Source: Acidobacteriaceae bacterium (lineage in GTDB: Bacteria > Acidobacteriota > Terriglobia > Terriglobales > Acidobacteriaceae). From it: a stretch of DNA of 64,000 nucleotides. The DNA is taken from NCBI GenBank assembly GCA_003151335.1, contig PLXE01000117.1, positions 98,064 through 162,063 on the forward strand. Reading direction: 5' to 3'. Every line of letters starts with the position of its first letter. The first letter of the stretch is position 1. The notes below the pieces were generated by a model. It was not told the DNA's origin. It saw only the letters and a list, made by a program, of their open reading frames with translations, and did no database searches. Positions 19,084-27,377 of this stretch are shown piece by piece. The translations under genes and the position numbers were made by a program.

Positions 19084-20097
19084 ATGAAACGGATTTTCGC
19101 ATTGTTCCTGGCAGCCACCCTTCTGGCCGCCATCCCCGCGTTTGCACAGAAACAATTCAAAGTAGTCAATACCGTCAAGCTCGGGGGAGAAGGCGGTTGG
19201 GACTACCTCTATTACGACAAGGATGGGCAACGACTTTTCATCACGCGGGGAAGCCACGTGATGGTGGTCGATGCCAAGACCCTGAAAGTGAGCGGCGACA
19301 TTCCCGATCTCTCCGGCATTCACGGGGTCGCGCTTGCGCCGGAACTGGGCCGCGGCTTTGTCAGCAACGGCGGAGATAACACGGTTACCATCTTCGATCT
19401 GAAGACGCTCAAGAAACTGGATAGCGTGAAGGTTGGCGAGCGGCCGGACGCGATACTCTACGATCCGTTCACCAAGCACGTCTTTACCTTCAACGCCCGC
19501 AGCAAGGATTCCAGCGTGGTGGACGCCGCCAGCGGCAAGGTGGTGGGGACCGTTCCACTCGGCGGCAAGCCGGAGTTTCCCGTCAGCGACGGCAAGGGCA
19601 AGGTGTACGCCAACATTGAAGACAAGAGCGAGATCGCCGCAATCGATGCCACTAAGCTTTCTGTGTTGAATCACTGGTCAGTGAGTCCATGCCAGGAGCC
19701 CAGCGCTCTGGCGTTCGACCTAGCACATCATCGCCTCTTCGCCGGATGCGACAACAAGTTGATGGCCGTCGTGGACTCCGACACCGGCAAAGTCGTTACC
19801 ACCGTGCCGATCGGGGCGGGCGTGGATGCCGGACGCTTCAATCCCAAAACCCAGGAAGTGTTCATGTCCTGCGGCGGTGACGGAGTGCTAACCGTCATCC
19901 ACGAAGACAGCCCCGACAAGTACACGGTCACGCAGAATTTGGCCACCGCCAAGGGCGCGCGCACCATGGCGATGGACTACGCGAGCAATACGGCGTATCT
20001 GGTGACCGCGCAGCGCGAAGCCACGCCGCCTGCTCCGGGACAGAGACCGGCCATGGTCCCAGGCAGCTTTGAGCTGATTGTGGTGAAAGCGGAATAA
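19084..20097 (+). CDS. Secreted YncE-like beta-propeller (YVTN repeat) protein
   Basis: 337 residues. A signal peptide ends at about residue 20 (AIPAFAQ). Repeats of about 40 residues follow the YVTN/NHL pattern, for example VDAKTLKVSGDI, IFDLKTLKKLDSV, VDAASGKVVGTVPLGGKP and VDSDTGKVVTTVPIG, giving a seven-bladed propeller. It starts 13 bases after the RND stop with a strong site (agaggag), so it belongs to the efflux operon. YncE-like proteins are periplasmic; some bind DNA or small ligands, but function is generally unclear. A role in sensing or loading substrates of the pump is possible but unproven. Confidence 0.85.
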   Translation: MKRIFALFLAATLLAAIPAFAQKQFKVVNTVKLGGEGGWDYLYYDKDGQRLFITRGSHVMVVDAKTLKVSGDIPDLSGIHGVALAPELGRGFVSNGGDNTVTIFDLKTLKKLDSVKVGERPDAILYDPFTKHVFTFNARSKDSSVVDAASGKVVGTVPLGGKPEFPVSDGKGKVYANIEDKSEIAAIDATKLSVLNHWSVSPCQEPSALAFDLAHHRLFAGCDNKLMAVVDSDTGKVVTTVPIGAGVDAGRFNPKTQEVFMSCGGDGVLTVIHEDSPDKYTVTQNLATAKGARTMAMDYASNTAYLVTAQREATPPAPGQRPAMVPGSFELIVVKAE

Positions 20098-20101
20098 GCG
20101 A

Positions 20102-20132
20102 CTAGCAATCAGTGACTAGTGATTAGCGCCAC
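20102..20132. repeat. Imperfect ACTAG-containing repeat between convergent genes
   Basis: Contains gactagcaatcagtgactag followed by tgattagc: the unit GACTAG-x-x-ATCAGT/GATTAG occurs twice, and the second half is partly complementary to the first. It sits between two converging genes. It may be a short dispersed repeat or a weak bidirectional terminator. Confidence 0.35.
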
Positions 20133-20171
20133 TCTACGTTTGCTGGCAAGGTAAAGGAACGTCGGCTCTCT

Positions 20172-20717
20172 CTAGTGGCTCTCCTTCTTGGCGCTGGGCG
20201 GCAGCAGATTGTTCAATCGCAGATACATCGCAGCGGCGCTGTAATGGTCGGCCCAGTCTGCAGCGAGATAGATGAGCGCCGCTGCGCGAGGGCCGGTGTG
20301 TCCACCGTGGAGTTCCACCGGCTGGCCTAAGGTCGAATCATCCGCCTTGGACAGGACCTGCTCGCAGTAGGCAAACGAATCTTTCAGCGCCTTGGTCAGC
20401 ATCTCTTTGGAATCGCTCTCAGTCAGTTTCAGCTCGCGCGGCTGCTCACCTGCCACGCGCGCACACAGAGAATTGTTGGACTCGGTCACGTGCATGACCA
20501 GATGCGCGAAGCTCATCTGGGGCGGCGTCGGACGGTAGCTGTATTTGTCGGCGGGCATTTCTTCGGCGGCGCCGATCAGGTTCTTCGACTGGCGCTCTTC
20601 CATTTGCCGCACGGTGCTGACTACCGGATTGCTTGTCGCCTGGGCCGGCGCCTTGGACTGCGCGATTGCGGCGGTCGCCAGCGCCAATAACAGAGATGCA
20701 ATGGTTACGACTTTCAT
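20172..20717 (-). CDS. Secreted DinB-like protein
   Basis: 181 residues from the ATG at 20717, preceded by a ggggga ribosome site. A signal peptide ends near AIAQ (about residue 20). The rest follows the four-helix DinB/YfiT fold: an early helix with SFAHLVMHVTESNN (first His region), and a late HTGPRAAALIYLAADWADHYS with further conserved His residues. DinB-superfamily proteins bind a metal with three His and include thiol-S-transferases, but many secreted members have no known reaction. The upstream in-frame extension would put the signal peptide inside and was not used. Confidence 0.75.
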   Translation of the reverse strand: MKVVTIASLLLALATAAIAQSKAPAQATSNPVVSTVRQMEERQSKNLIGAAEEMPADKYSYRPTPPQMSFAHLVMHVTESNNSLCARVAGEQPRELKLTESDSKEMLTKALKDSFAYCEQVLSKADDSTLGQPVELHGGHTGPRAAALIYLAADWADHYSAAAMYLRLNNLLPPSAKKESH

Positions 20718-20807
20718 GTCTCCCCCACACTCACAAAAGATGGGAGAAGCATACCGCATTTAGCGGGCGGCTGTGGATTAACGTTATCCGCCACGCTGAA
20801 ATCCGTA

Positions 20808-21503
20808 TTAGGAACTAGCACCGTGCTGCATCAATCGCAGCAACTCCAGCCCCGCCTCCTCGGCGTCGCCATGTTTGAAATCCTTCTGCAGGAGAACGGT
20901 AGATGCCTTGGGCGCCAGCGATTTCAGCGCAGCTGCCGCGCTGTCCGCGGGTCGGGAAGAGCTGTCCGGACCGAGGACGATGTAGTCGACTTTCGCGGCG
21001 CTCAAAAGGGTCTTGGCGTCATGCATCCTGCACGTGGACAACACCTGGTATCCGTGGTGCTGGAGCAGAGTTCTCACAAACGCACACAGGTCAGGCGATT
21101 GGTCCACGAAGAGGACCACGGGACCGGCCTTGACGCCGCCGGGGTGGGAGAGAGCAGGCTCCTTGAGAAAGGAGACGATGGCTTCCTCTTCTGAATCGTA
21201 GATGCGGAAGATGGTAGTGAGTTTGGTCATTTGTAGCAGGTTAATGAGGAAGGGCGGGGCCGCCGCTAGACGCAAGTCGCCGCCGCGGTTTCGGGAATGC
21301 GACAGGAACCGCACCAGCAAGCCCATGCCGGTGCTGTCCACGCGGGTCACCTCGCCAGCCTGCACTACGATACGCGAAGACTCGAGCAAACCGCGGTTAA
21401 TGCAGGCTTCGAGGATGGTAATTTCTTCGCCGGTGACGATTCTCCCGGCGCACTTGATCACAAATACTCTGCCGCAGTGACGTGAATCCAGAGACAGTGA
21501 CAT
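20808..21503 (-). CDS. STAS domain fused to degenerate receiver domain
   Basis: 231 residues. Residues about 1-110 form a STAS domain of the anti-sigma-antagonist type, with DSTGMGLL and Ser57 at the usual phosphorylation position. After a Gly/Pro linker, residues about 126-225 resemble a response-regulator receiver (VVLFVDQSPDLCAFVRTLL, given in part; then VDYIVLGPDSS). The phospho-acceptor Asp after strand 3 is replaced by Gly, and the N-terminal acidic pair is reduced to one Asp, so classic phosphotransfer is unlikely. It probably acts in partner switching, with Ser/Thr phosphorylation on the STAS half. No kinase or phosphatase partner lies nearby. The next genes on this strand are two tat-like genes, 144 bases upstream. 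Confidence 0.75.
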   Translation of the reverse strand: MSLSLDSRHCGRVFVIKCAGRIVTGEEITILEACINRGLLESSRIVVQAGEVTRVDSTGMGLLVRFLSHSRNRGGDLRLAAAPPFLINLLQMTKLTTIFRIYDSEEEAIVSFLKEPALSHPGGVKAGPVVLFVDQSPDLCAFVRTLLQHHGYQVLSTCRMHDAKTLLSAAKVDYIVLGPDSSSRPADSAAAALKSLAPKASTVLLQKDFKHGDAEEAGLELLRLMQHGASS

Positions 21504-21647
21504 GCGTATCCCTTTTACCCTGAGTTGCGTGTCGTGAGACCTGTCATTTTTCGAGTACGAGAAAATTCTGTGGCAAACACTCTATCATCCCGCCAAAGGG
21601 CGCCCGACGATTTGTCGAGTTGCACATCACAGCCAGGAAGATTCGGT

Positions 21648-21905
21648 TCAGGAAGAAGGAGGGATTTGCGGCTGAGATTCGGCTTTGAGCGGCGGATTGG
21701 TAGCTGCAAGCTGATATGACTTGGCGGGCGCCTGCTTTTCCTCCAGCTCGATTTTTAGCATCTCGCTTTCGAGTTGGCGCTTGAAATCATTACTCATCTT
21801 CTGGAATTGCAGCATGTATTTGGCGATCTGCCGGGCGATCTCCGGCAACTTCTTGGGGCCGAAGATCACCAGCGCCAGCAACAGAATGAACAGAATATCG
21901 GGCAT
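21648..21905 (-). CDS. TatA/B-like translocase subunit (probably TatB-like)
   Basis: 85 residues. The N-terminal helix is short (ILFILLLALVIFGPKKLPEI), followed by an amphipathic helix with ARQIAKYMLQFQKMSNDFKR and a long polar tail (ESEMLKIELEEKQAPAK...). The extended charged helix after FGPKKLPE, with no GKGLGEG motif, is more like TatB than TatA. TatB recruits substrates to TatC. It lies 42 bases downstream of a typical tatA on the same strand, so they form a pair. No tatC is present in the window. Confidence 0.8.
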   Translation of the reverse strand: MPDILFILLLALVIFGPKKLPEIARQIAKYMLQFQKMSNDFKRQLESEMLKIELEEKQAPAKSYQLAATNPPLKAESQPQIPPSS

Positions 21906-21947
21906 GAAAAAAAGGCTTAGTCGCGCATCACGAGAAAGAAATTCCCA

Positions 21948-22130
21948 CTAAGGCTTTTTTTCTTCCGTTTTGCCGGCGGCCTCGTCTTTGGCGTTCATGG
22001 AGTCTTTGAAACTCCGGATTCCCTCACCTAAACCCTTGCCGAGTTCCGGCAGCTTCTTTGGTCCAAACACCAGCAAGGCAATGAAGAGAATCACCAGCAG
22101 GTGCATGGGCTGAAACAAATTATCGAGCAT
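21948..22130 (-). CDS. tatA: TatA/E-family translocase subunit
   Basis: 60 residues from the ATG at 22130, which has aaggag six bases upstream; a TTG two codons earlier is the alternative. A single membrane helix (MHLLVILFIALLVFGPKK) is followed by LPELGKGLGEGIRSFKDSM, the TatA signature, and a short charged tail ending EEKKP. It is clearly related to the TatA at 5.5 kb, which has the same GKGLGEGIR(N/S)FK core. It is the first gene of a tatA-tatB-like pair. Confidence 0.92.
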   Translation of the reverse strand: MLDNLFQPMHLLVILFIALLVFGPKKLPELGKGLGEGIRSFKDSMNAKDEAAGKTEEKKP

Positions 22131-22257
22131 GGACAACTCCTTCCGTAAGAATACCGTAATCCTGGAATTTCTGCTGCCCTATGCATCGCCTCACCCCGGC
22201 GTGTGAGTTCCGTCACTCGCAGTTGGCCGGCCGTCTTCCTTCTCGGCCGGCTACGCG

Positions 22258-23649
22258 CTAACGCTTAGCTGTCAGTGATGCTCGAAGATCGATGGATTGC
22301 GCGCCATCGAGAGTGATGCCGGTGGTGGGCATCGCGTTCAGGTCAGCCGAATTCGGAGCCATCAGCGACCAAACGAACAGCACCTTGTGGTGAAGGGTGG
22401 CGTAAATGACTTGCGACCAGCGCTGGGCCAACTCGTTGTTGGAGGCATGGGAAGCAACGGTCCCATGGAACACCATGAACAGATGATCGGAGATGGAGAC
22501 CAATTCATCCGAGCCGATCTCGCCAAATTCGGAGAGCACTTCCAGGCTGGCAGAGATGTTGTCCACGGCATCTTTGTCGCTGAGCGAAGACGGAATTCGC
22601 ATCACCAGGCAAGAGGGGTCGAGTGCCCGCAAGGTGATGGTGGGCCTGGCCGCCTGGCCGGCGGCGCCGCTGGGGCCATGTTGCGCGATCCGCAGCAGGG
22701 TCTTGGAGCAGGCGTGCAGAAATTCACGTTCGCGCAAGGCGACGGCGTCACGGGGCGGATCGTCGTTGGCTTCGGCGGGGAAAACGTCCCAACCCTTGGG
22801 AAACTCGTACTGCAAGCCCAGGTCGGGATTGCGGTACACCGCGCCGCTGATCCCGCCCAGCGGAATGCTCTCCAGCGCCGGCTGGGCTTTGACGGCCGCA
22901 GTAGCGAGCGACGTAGGGACTGTGGGTCCCATGTAGGGGTCGCCGTCCGGCTTCACCGGTTTGCCGTCCGCGGTAGTGAGCGTGCCGTCGTCCTGGGTGC
23001 AATAGAAATGCGCCGCGTTTATGGCGCGTTTGGACTTTCGCAGAAAGTCCTGATCGTTGGAAGCCACTAAAATCTTGAGGTTGTAGTTCTTGATCCGCGT
23101 CCAATAGAGCACGGCATAATTTTGGCCCTTATGACGCACCGAAGAATAGAAACGGCCGGTGGTTTGTACCATGTAGTCGGGAATGGGGTAACGAAGCGTC
23201 CTTCCCGGCTGGCTCCCGGAAGACGCCCAGTTGTCGAATTCCTGCTGTTGCTGCTCCGGGGTCAACGCCTCCAGTCCTGGGCGCGGCTCGATCGCGGTGA
23301 TGGTGATGGTTCCGGCATGGGTTGCATTCTCGAACTGAAGAGCCAGCAGGGCGTGCTGTCTGTCCGGCATGAGCGGCAGCATGATGAGGTGGCCCTGGGC
23401 GGCAATGGGAAGATCGAAAGCGAAGCCAAAGTAGTCGCTGGTGTAGGTCGCGTTGGAAAGGTGACCGTTTTCCGGCAGAAAAGCCTCGTCGGCTGCGTGA
23501 GGGCTGGGAGGTTTGGGGGGAGCGTCAGGATCCGGCAGCGGGCATTGCGCCTGCAGCATGGTTGCGAAACCAAGCAGCAAGACCATGGCGAACACGAACG
23601 CGTTCAGTCCACGCTTTGTGCCAAGCGCTACTGGGATACGGATGGACAT
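22258..23649 (-). CDS. Secreted protein with two copies of a PsbP/Mog1-like domain
   Basis: 463 residues. A signal peptide ends at about residue 34 (TMLQAQ), followed by a Pro-rich segment. Two similar halves follow. The first begins near residue 70 (YTSDYFGFAFDLP) and the second near 272 (YRNPDLGLQYEFPKGW). Both share a Y-x-N/D-x-x-F/L-G-F/L-x-F/Y-x-x-P opening and a later stretch of alternating hydrophobic residues, as in PsbP/Mog1-like folds. No catalytic motif is seen. The gene is monocistronic or first in the minus-strand group ahead of the tat pair. Function unknown; the domain assignment is by pattern only. Confidence 0.6.
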   Translation of the reverse strand: MSIRIPVALGTKRGLNAFVFAMVLLLGFATMLQAQCPLPDPDAPPKPPSPHAADEAFLPENGHLSNATYTSDYFGFAFDLPIAAQGHLIMLPLMPDRQHALLALQFENATHAGTITITAIEPRPGLEALTPEQQQQEFDNWASSGSQPGRTLRYPIPDYMVQTTGRFYSSVRHKGQNYAVLYWTRIKNYNLKILVASNDQDFLRKSKRAINAAHFYCTQDDGTLTTADGKPVKPDGDPYMGPTVPTSLATAAVKAQPALESIPLGGISGAVYRNPDLGLQYEFPKGWDVFPAEANDDPPRDAVALREREFLHACSKTLLRIAQHGPSGAAGQAARPTITLRALDPSCLVMRIPSSLSDKDAVDNISASLEVLSEFGEIGSDELVSISDHLFMVFHGTVASHASNNELAQRWSQVIYATLHHKVLFVWSLMAPNSADLNAMPTTGITLDGAQSIDLRASLTAKR

Positions 23650-23866
23650 TCCGGCGACCGTCCGTCCACGGGATACTCCACGGGCGGGAATTGGCTCATG
23701 ATGGCAGCATTTTCGCGGTTGTGCAAGTCAGGATCGGGGGCGGCACCCGTGCTTTGCGCGGGTGTGCCCGGAGATTGGCGCAGCGCCACTGGTCCGGGCA
23801 CAAGAAAAGCGTGGAGGCATCGCTTCTCCTCCACGCTTGGTAGATGATTTCCGGCCCGCGGCGCGG

Positions 23867-24280
23867 TTACTGGGTGCAGCTTGTGCTGACCATCTTCAAC
23901 TGCGCCACTTTTAGATCGGCGTACTTGCTCCCCACAGACTCCGACTTCTCACTCTCCGCGATCTTCGCTTCATCCGCTTGCGACCGCGGCATTTCATGTC
24001 CCGAAACGCTGACTGTGTGGTTCACATGCTCCGAGAGGTTGACCGTCTTGCTGCTCAGCTCCCACATGGTGCCGTCTTTGCCGGTAATGTAGTATCCACC
24101 TTCCTCGCCGCCTTTTTTCAGGCAACCGGTAACGGTGATCATGTGGTGAGCGCTCATGGTGTTCTGGCCCATTCCGGACTGGTTGTTCTGCATGGTGCCT
24201 TGCCCGTACAGCAGGAGCGGACAAAGGCAGAGAAACGCAACCGCAGCCAAACCGGAAAAGGATTTTGCAAAGCGTGTCAT
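23867..24280 (-). CDS. Small secreted protein, Met/Gln-rich N terminus
   Basis: 137 residues from the ATG at 24280, with aaaggag nine bases upstream. A signal peptide ends near LLLYGQ (about residue 28). A stretch rich in Met, Asn, Gln and Ser follows, then ITVTGCLKKGGEEGGYYI, a Gly/Lys-rich turn, and LSSKTVNLSEHVNHTVSVSG. This resembles small OB-like secreted domains common in acidobacteria (a Gly-Cys-Leu motif, then a hydrophobic ligand or metal segment and a VxVxG strand). No function is known. The gene is divergent from the YdcF-like gene at 24427. Confidence 0.6.
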   Translation of the reverse strand: MTRFAKSFSGLAAVAFLCLCPLLLYGQGTMQNNQSGMGQNTMSAHHMITVTGCLKKGGEEGGYYITGKDGTMWELSSKTVNLSEHVNHTVSVSGHEMPRSQADEAKIAESEKSESVGSKYADLKVAQLKMVSTSCTQ

Positions 24281-24426
24281 CGTCAGTTTCTCCTTTCGCT
24301 GAGCATAGATGCGAAAAACCACGGCGTGGGGTGTACCGGACCTTTTCGCCAGTCGCAGTACATGGCCGTAGTCTGGCGCGAATGCCCAGACGGAGTTTAT
24401 TATGCCTTCGCAGAGCGGGATTCTCC

Positions 24427-25014
24427 ATGAAATCTCTGATCGTCGCTGCGGTCCTCATTCTCATCTGCGTGCTGCTGTTTTTTCAGCCGGGCGGCTACTT
24501 GATTGTGAATGACGCGCAGAAGTCCGACGCGATCGTAGTGCTTGCGGGTGACCAGGTTGACCAGCGCTACTGGCGCGCTCTGGACCTGCTTCGTGGCGGC
24601 TACGGGCATCATCTTCTGGTGGATGCGGGCACCGGTCGGGTCTACGGCCAGTCCTATCTGGAGCTGGCAGCAAGTTTCATAGCCCGGACGGCGGGAGAAA
24701 ACGCCTCCCAAGTCAGCATTTGCACGGTCAAAGGTGACTCGACCAAGGAGGAGGCCCCGCAAGTAGGAGAATGCCTGGCGAAGTTGCAGCCGCCGCCGCA
24801 TTCGGTCGTGTTAGTGACAAGCGACTACCACACCCGGCGTGCGCTCTCCATCTTCCGCCAGCGTTTACCTCAAATTCGCTGGACCGCAGGGGCCACTCGC
24901 AATGACTTTCTATTTGGCCAGCCGTGGTGGGAAAATCGCGAATGGGCCAAAACTTATCTGACCGAATGTGAGAAGCTGCTGTGGTGGGAGCTGTGGGACC
25001 GATGGCGGGCTTGA
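24427..25014 (+). CDS. YdcF-like (DUF218) membrane-anchored protein, copy 1
   Basis: 195 residues from the ATG at 24427. An N-terminal membrane helix (LIVAAVLILICVLLFFQPGG) is followed by the DUF218 domain: DAIVVLAGDQVDQRYWRAL, then VTSDYHTRRALSIFRQRLP, the most conserved segment, and a Trp-rich end (WWENREWAKTYL, LLWWELWDRW). It is paralogous to the gene at 42648. YdcF-type proteins bind S-adenosylmethionine in E. coli, and related SanA/YdcF proteins affect envelope integrity. Members often accompany exopolysaccharide and exosortase loci, which suits its place here. The catalytic role, if any, is unknown. Confidence 0.8.
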   Translation: MKSLIVAAVLILICVLLFFQPGGYLIVNDAQKSDAIVVLAGDQVDQRYWRALDLLRGGYGHHLLVDAGTGRVYGQSYLELAASFIARTAGENASQVSICTVKGDSTKEEAPQVGECLAKLQPPPHSVVLVTSDYHTRRALSIFRQRLPQIRWTAGATRNDFLFGQPWWENREWAKTYLTECEKLLWWELWDRWRA

Positions 25015-25080
25015 CGGCGCTGCCGCCAATTGGGGTTGCGATCAAAGGACGGAGGCAGGAAGCCGGTATCCGGAACTTTC

Positions 25081-26475
25081 CTATCCAGCTTGCCGCGGAC
25101 GGATATCGTACTGCCGAATCTTGTAAAGCAGCGCCTTGTAGCTGATGTTCAACTGGGTGGCCGCCCGTTTGCGGTTCCAGGCGGTTTCTTCCAGCACTTG
25201 GGCGATGACTTCCATCTCGGCGCCATTCTTCAGATTGCGGACCATTTCTTTGAGGTCGGGCGTGGGCTGCGGCTGCTTTTCTTCCATGCGCACCACGATT
25301 CCGGTTTGGGGATCGCGGGAAGTGCCCTGCTGCAATTCGGCGATGGCGGCCGACTCATCTCCCAACACCAGGTAGCGCTTGACGAAATTTTCCAGCTCGC
25401 GGATGTTGCCGGGCCAGGGATAGTTCTCGCAAGACTGCACCAGCTGCGGAGACACGTTCAGGGGTGCGCAGGCATAGCGCTCCGCGATGTGGATCATGAA
25501 GTGGCGCAGCATCATGGGGACTTCTTCGCGCCGCTCGCGCAGCGAAGGCATGCGCAGCACGAAGCTGTTCAAGCGGTAATAAAGATCTTCGCGGAAGGCT
25601 TTTTGCGCGATCGCCTGGGGCATGTTGATATTGGTGGCCGCCAGCACCCGGACATCCACCTTGACGGTATTACGCCCGCCCAATCGCGAAAACTGGCCAT
25701 CCTGTAAAACCTGTAGCAGCTTGGCCTGCAGGGCCGAAGACATCTCTCCGATTTCATCCAGCAGCAGGGTGCCCTTGTTGCAGAGCTCAAATTTGCCGGG
25801 CTTGGACTTAACGGCGCCGGTAAAGGCCCCGGGTTCGTAACCGAATAGTTCGCTCTCCAGCAGTTCGCTGGGCATGGCGGCGCAGTTCACTTTCAAGAAA
25901 GTGCGGTGCGAACGATCGGAATACTTGTGAATCAGGTGGGCCAATACTTCCTTGCCAGTACCGCTTTCGCCCAGCAACAATACCGGGAAATCGAAGCGCG
26001 CCACCTGCATCGCCTGGGCGCGAAGCTGGCGCATTTGCTGGGTGGCGGAGAAAAAGAAGACGCCTTCGCTGACTTCAATGGCTTCGCCGGCGCCGGGACC
26101 GCCGGGCTCCATATTTTCCAGACAGAAGCGCAGCACCTCGCTCATCTCTTCCTTCTGCACCGGTTTGGAAAGGTAATCCTGGGCGCCCAGCCGCATGGCG
26201 TGCGCCACCTTGCGGGTATCGCGAACGCAGGACAGCATGACTACCTTGGTGGCGGGACGGACTTCACGGATGCGCTGCAAGGTCTCCAACCCATCGGCAC
26301 CGGGCATGACCATATCGAGCAGCACCAAATCGGGATTGGCGCGTTGCACTTTTTCGACGGCCTCGGCGCCGTTGCACGCGGTTGTGACCCGATAGGAGTC
26401 CAGTTCCAGTACCGTCTGCAGATACCGCAGCATGCTCGGCTCGTCGTCCACCACCAGGATGTGGCCTGCGCTCAT
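25081..26475 (-). CDS. Sigma-54-dependent response regulator (NtrC family)
   Basis: 464 residues. The receiver domain (about 1-120) has Asp54 in LVLLDMVMPG. The AAA+ domain (about 145-370) has Walker A GESGTGKE near 169-176, the sigma-54 contact loop GAFTGA at 216-221, Walker B LLLDEIGEM and the R-finger region (RLNSFVLRMPSLRER, split). The C-terminal Fis-type helix-turn-helix includes AWNRKRAATQLNISYKALLYK, nearly the same as in the second sigma-54 activator at 28317. The start codon overlaps the kinase stop by four bases (ATGA). It is likely to control the EPS locus, as PrsR-type regulators do in exosortase-associated loci; that role is inferred from position and HTH similarity. Confidence 0.93.
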   Translation of the reverse strand: MSAGHILVVDDEPSMLRYLQTVLELDSYRVTTACNGAEAVEKVQRANPDLVLLDMVMPGADGLETLQRIREVRPATKVVMLSCVRDTRKVAHAMRLGAQDYLSKPVQKEEMSEVLRFCLENMEPGGPGAGEAIEVSEGVFFFSATQQMRQLRAQAMQVARFDFPVLLLGESGTGKEVLAHLIHKYSDRSHRTFLKVNCAAMPSELLESELFGYEPGAFTGAVKSKPGKFELCNKGTLLLDEIGEMSSALQAKLLQVLQDGQFSRLGGRNTVKVDVRVLAATNINMPQAIAQKAFREDLYYRLNSFVLRMPSLRERREEVPMMLRHFMIHIAERYACAPLNVSPQLVQSCENYPWPGNIRELENFVKRYLVLGDESAAIAELQQGTSRDPQTGIVVRMEEKQPQPTPDLKEMVRNLKNGAEMEVIAQVLEETAWNRKRAATQLNISYKALLYKIRQYDIRPRQAG

Positions 26476-27377
26476 CGATCCTCCGCAACGCGTTTAGATG
26501 AGGGATTCAGCAAAAGCAGAAAGAAAAACTTGCTACCATTACCGGGCTCGCTCTCGACCCATATCTTCCCGCCCGCCGACTGTACCAGACGGCGCGCGAT
26601 GGCCAACCCCAGCCCATGTCCTTCCGTGCGCACTCCTTTGCGCCTGAGGCGGAAGTACTCATCAAAGACTTCCTGCTGGAATTCCGGGGCGATGCCGGGT
26701 CCGGTGTCCGACACCGAAATGCGGCAGCAATTGGGCTCATGGATGGTCTGCCGGCGGCGCTCTACCTCAGGCTGGCGCTCAATCGTCCGCCGCTCCCAGA
26801 AGTAGGGTTCCAGGTGCAACCACACCGTTCCCGACGAAGGCGTGTACTTCAGGGCGTTGTCCAGCAGGTTCGAAACCACGTGCTGCACTTTGTAGTAGTC
26901 GAAGGGGAAGCTGCGCAGCCGGTCGTCAGGCAAGAAATAGAACGCGATCACTTTGTCCTGGAAGCGCTGGGCCCAAACCTCGGCGATCTCGCGGACACAG
27001 GCGTTGATGTCACCCACCTCGTACTGCATCTCGAAGCGATCGACTTTAAGAGAAGTGTAGGTGAGCAAGTTCTGGATGAAATTGGACAGACGCACACCAT
27101 TGGCCTGCATCTCGGTGAGGACTTCAACTTGCCGTGGATTCAACGGTCCGAGCTTCTGCGCCAGCAGCAACTGCAGGTAGCCCCCCATGATGGCGAGCGG
27201 CGTTTTCAGCTCGTGAGCGGCCGAAGCCAGCGCGTCATGCTCGTCGCCGAACAGCTCCATCTTGTGCCTTATCGGCGACATCTTCGCCGATGGCATAGGA
27301 ATGGCGTTCTTCGCTTCCCTAGGCAGCGACAATGGTTTCCCCGTTTCCGCTTTCACATCCCCCGAAGTCAGTTCCAT
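26472..27377 (-). CDS. Soluble sensor histidine kinase
   Basis: 301 residues from the ATG at 27377. No membrane helix or recognisable sensor domain is present, only about 45 residues before the H-box SAAHELKTPLAIMGGYL (His at about 55). The ATPase boxes follow (NLLDNALKYTPSSG, DTGPGIAPEFQ, GHGLGLAIARRLVQSAGG). It partners the sigma-54 response regulator, whose start overlaps its stop. A cytoplasmic kinase suggests an internal signal or a partner protein as input. An upstream open frame would add 84 residues, with Cys, Arg and no ribosome site; a start at about 27284 is also possible. The N-terminal boundary is uncertain. Confidence 0.85.
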   Translation of the reverse strand: MELTSGDVKAETGKPLSLPREAKNAIPMPSAKMSPIRHKMELFGDEHDALASAAHELKTPLAIMGGYLQLLLAQKLGPLNPRQVEVLTEMQANGVRLSNFIQNLLTYTSLKVDRFEMQYEVGDINACVREIAEVWAQRFQDKVIAFYFLPDDRLRSFPFDYYKVQHVVSNLLDNALKYTPSSGTVWLHLEPYFWERRTIERQPEVERRRQTIHEPNCCRISVSDTGPGIAPEFQQEVFDEYFRLRRKGVRTEGHGLGLAIARRLVQSAGGKIWVESEPGNGSKFFFLLLLNPSSKRVAEDR

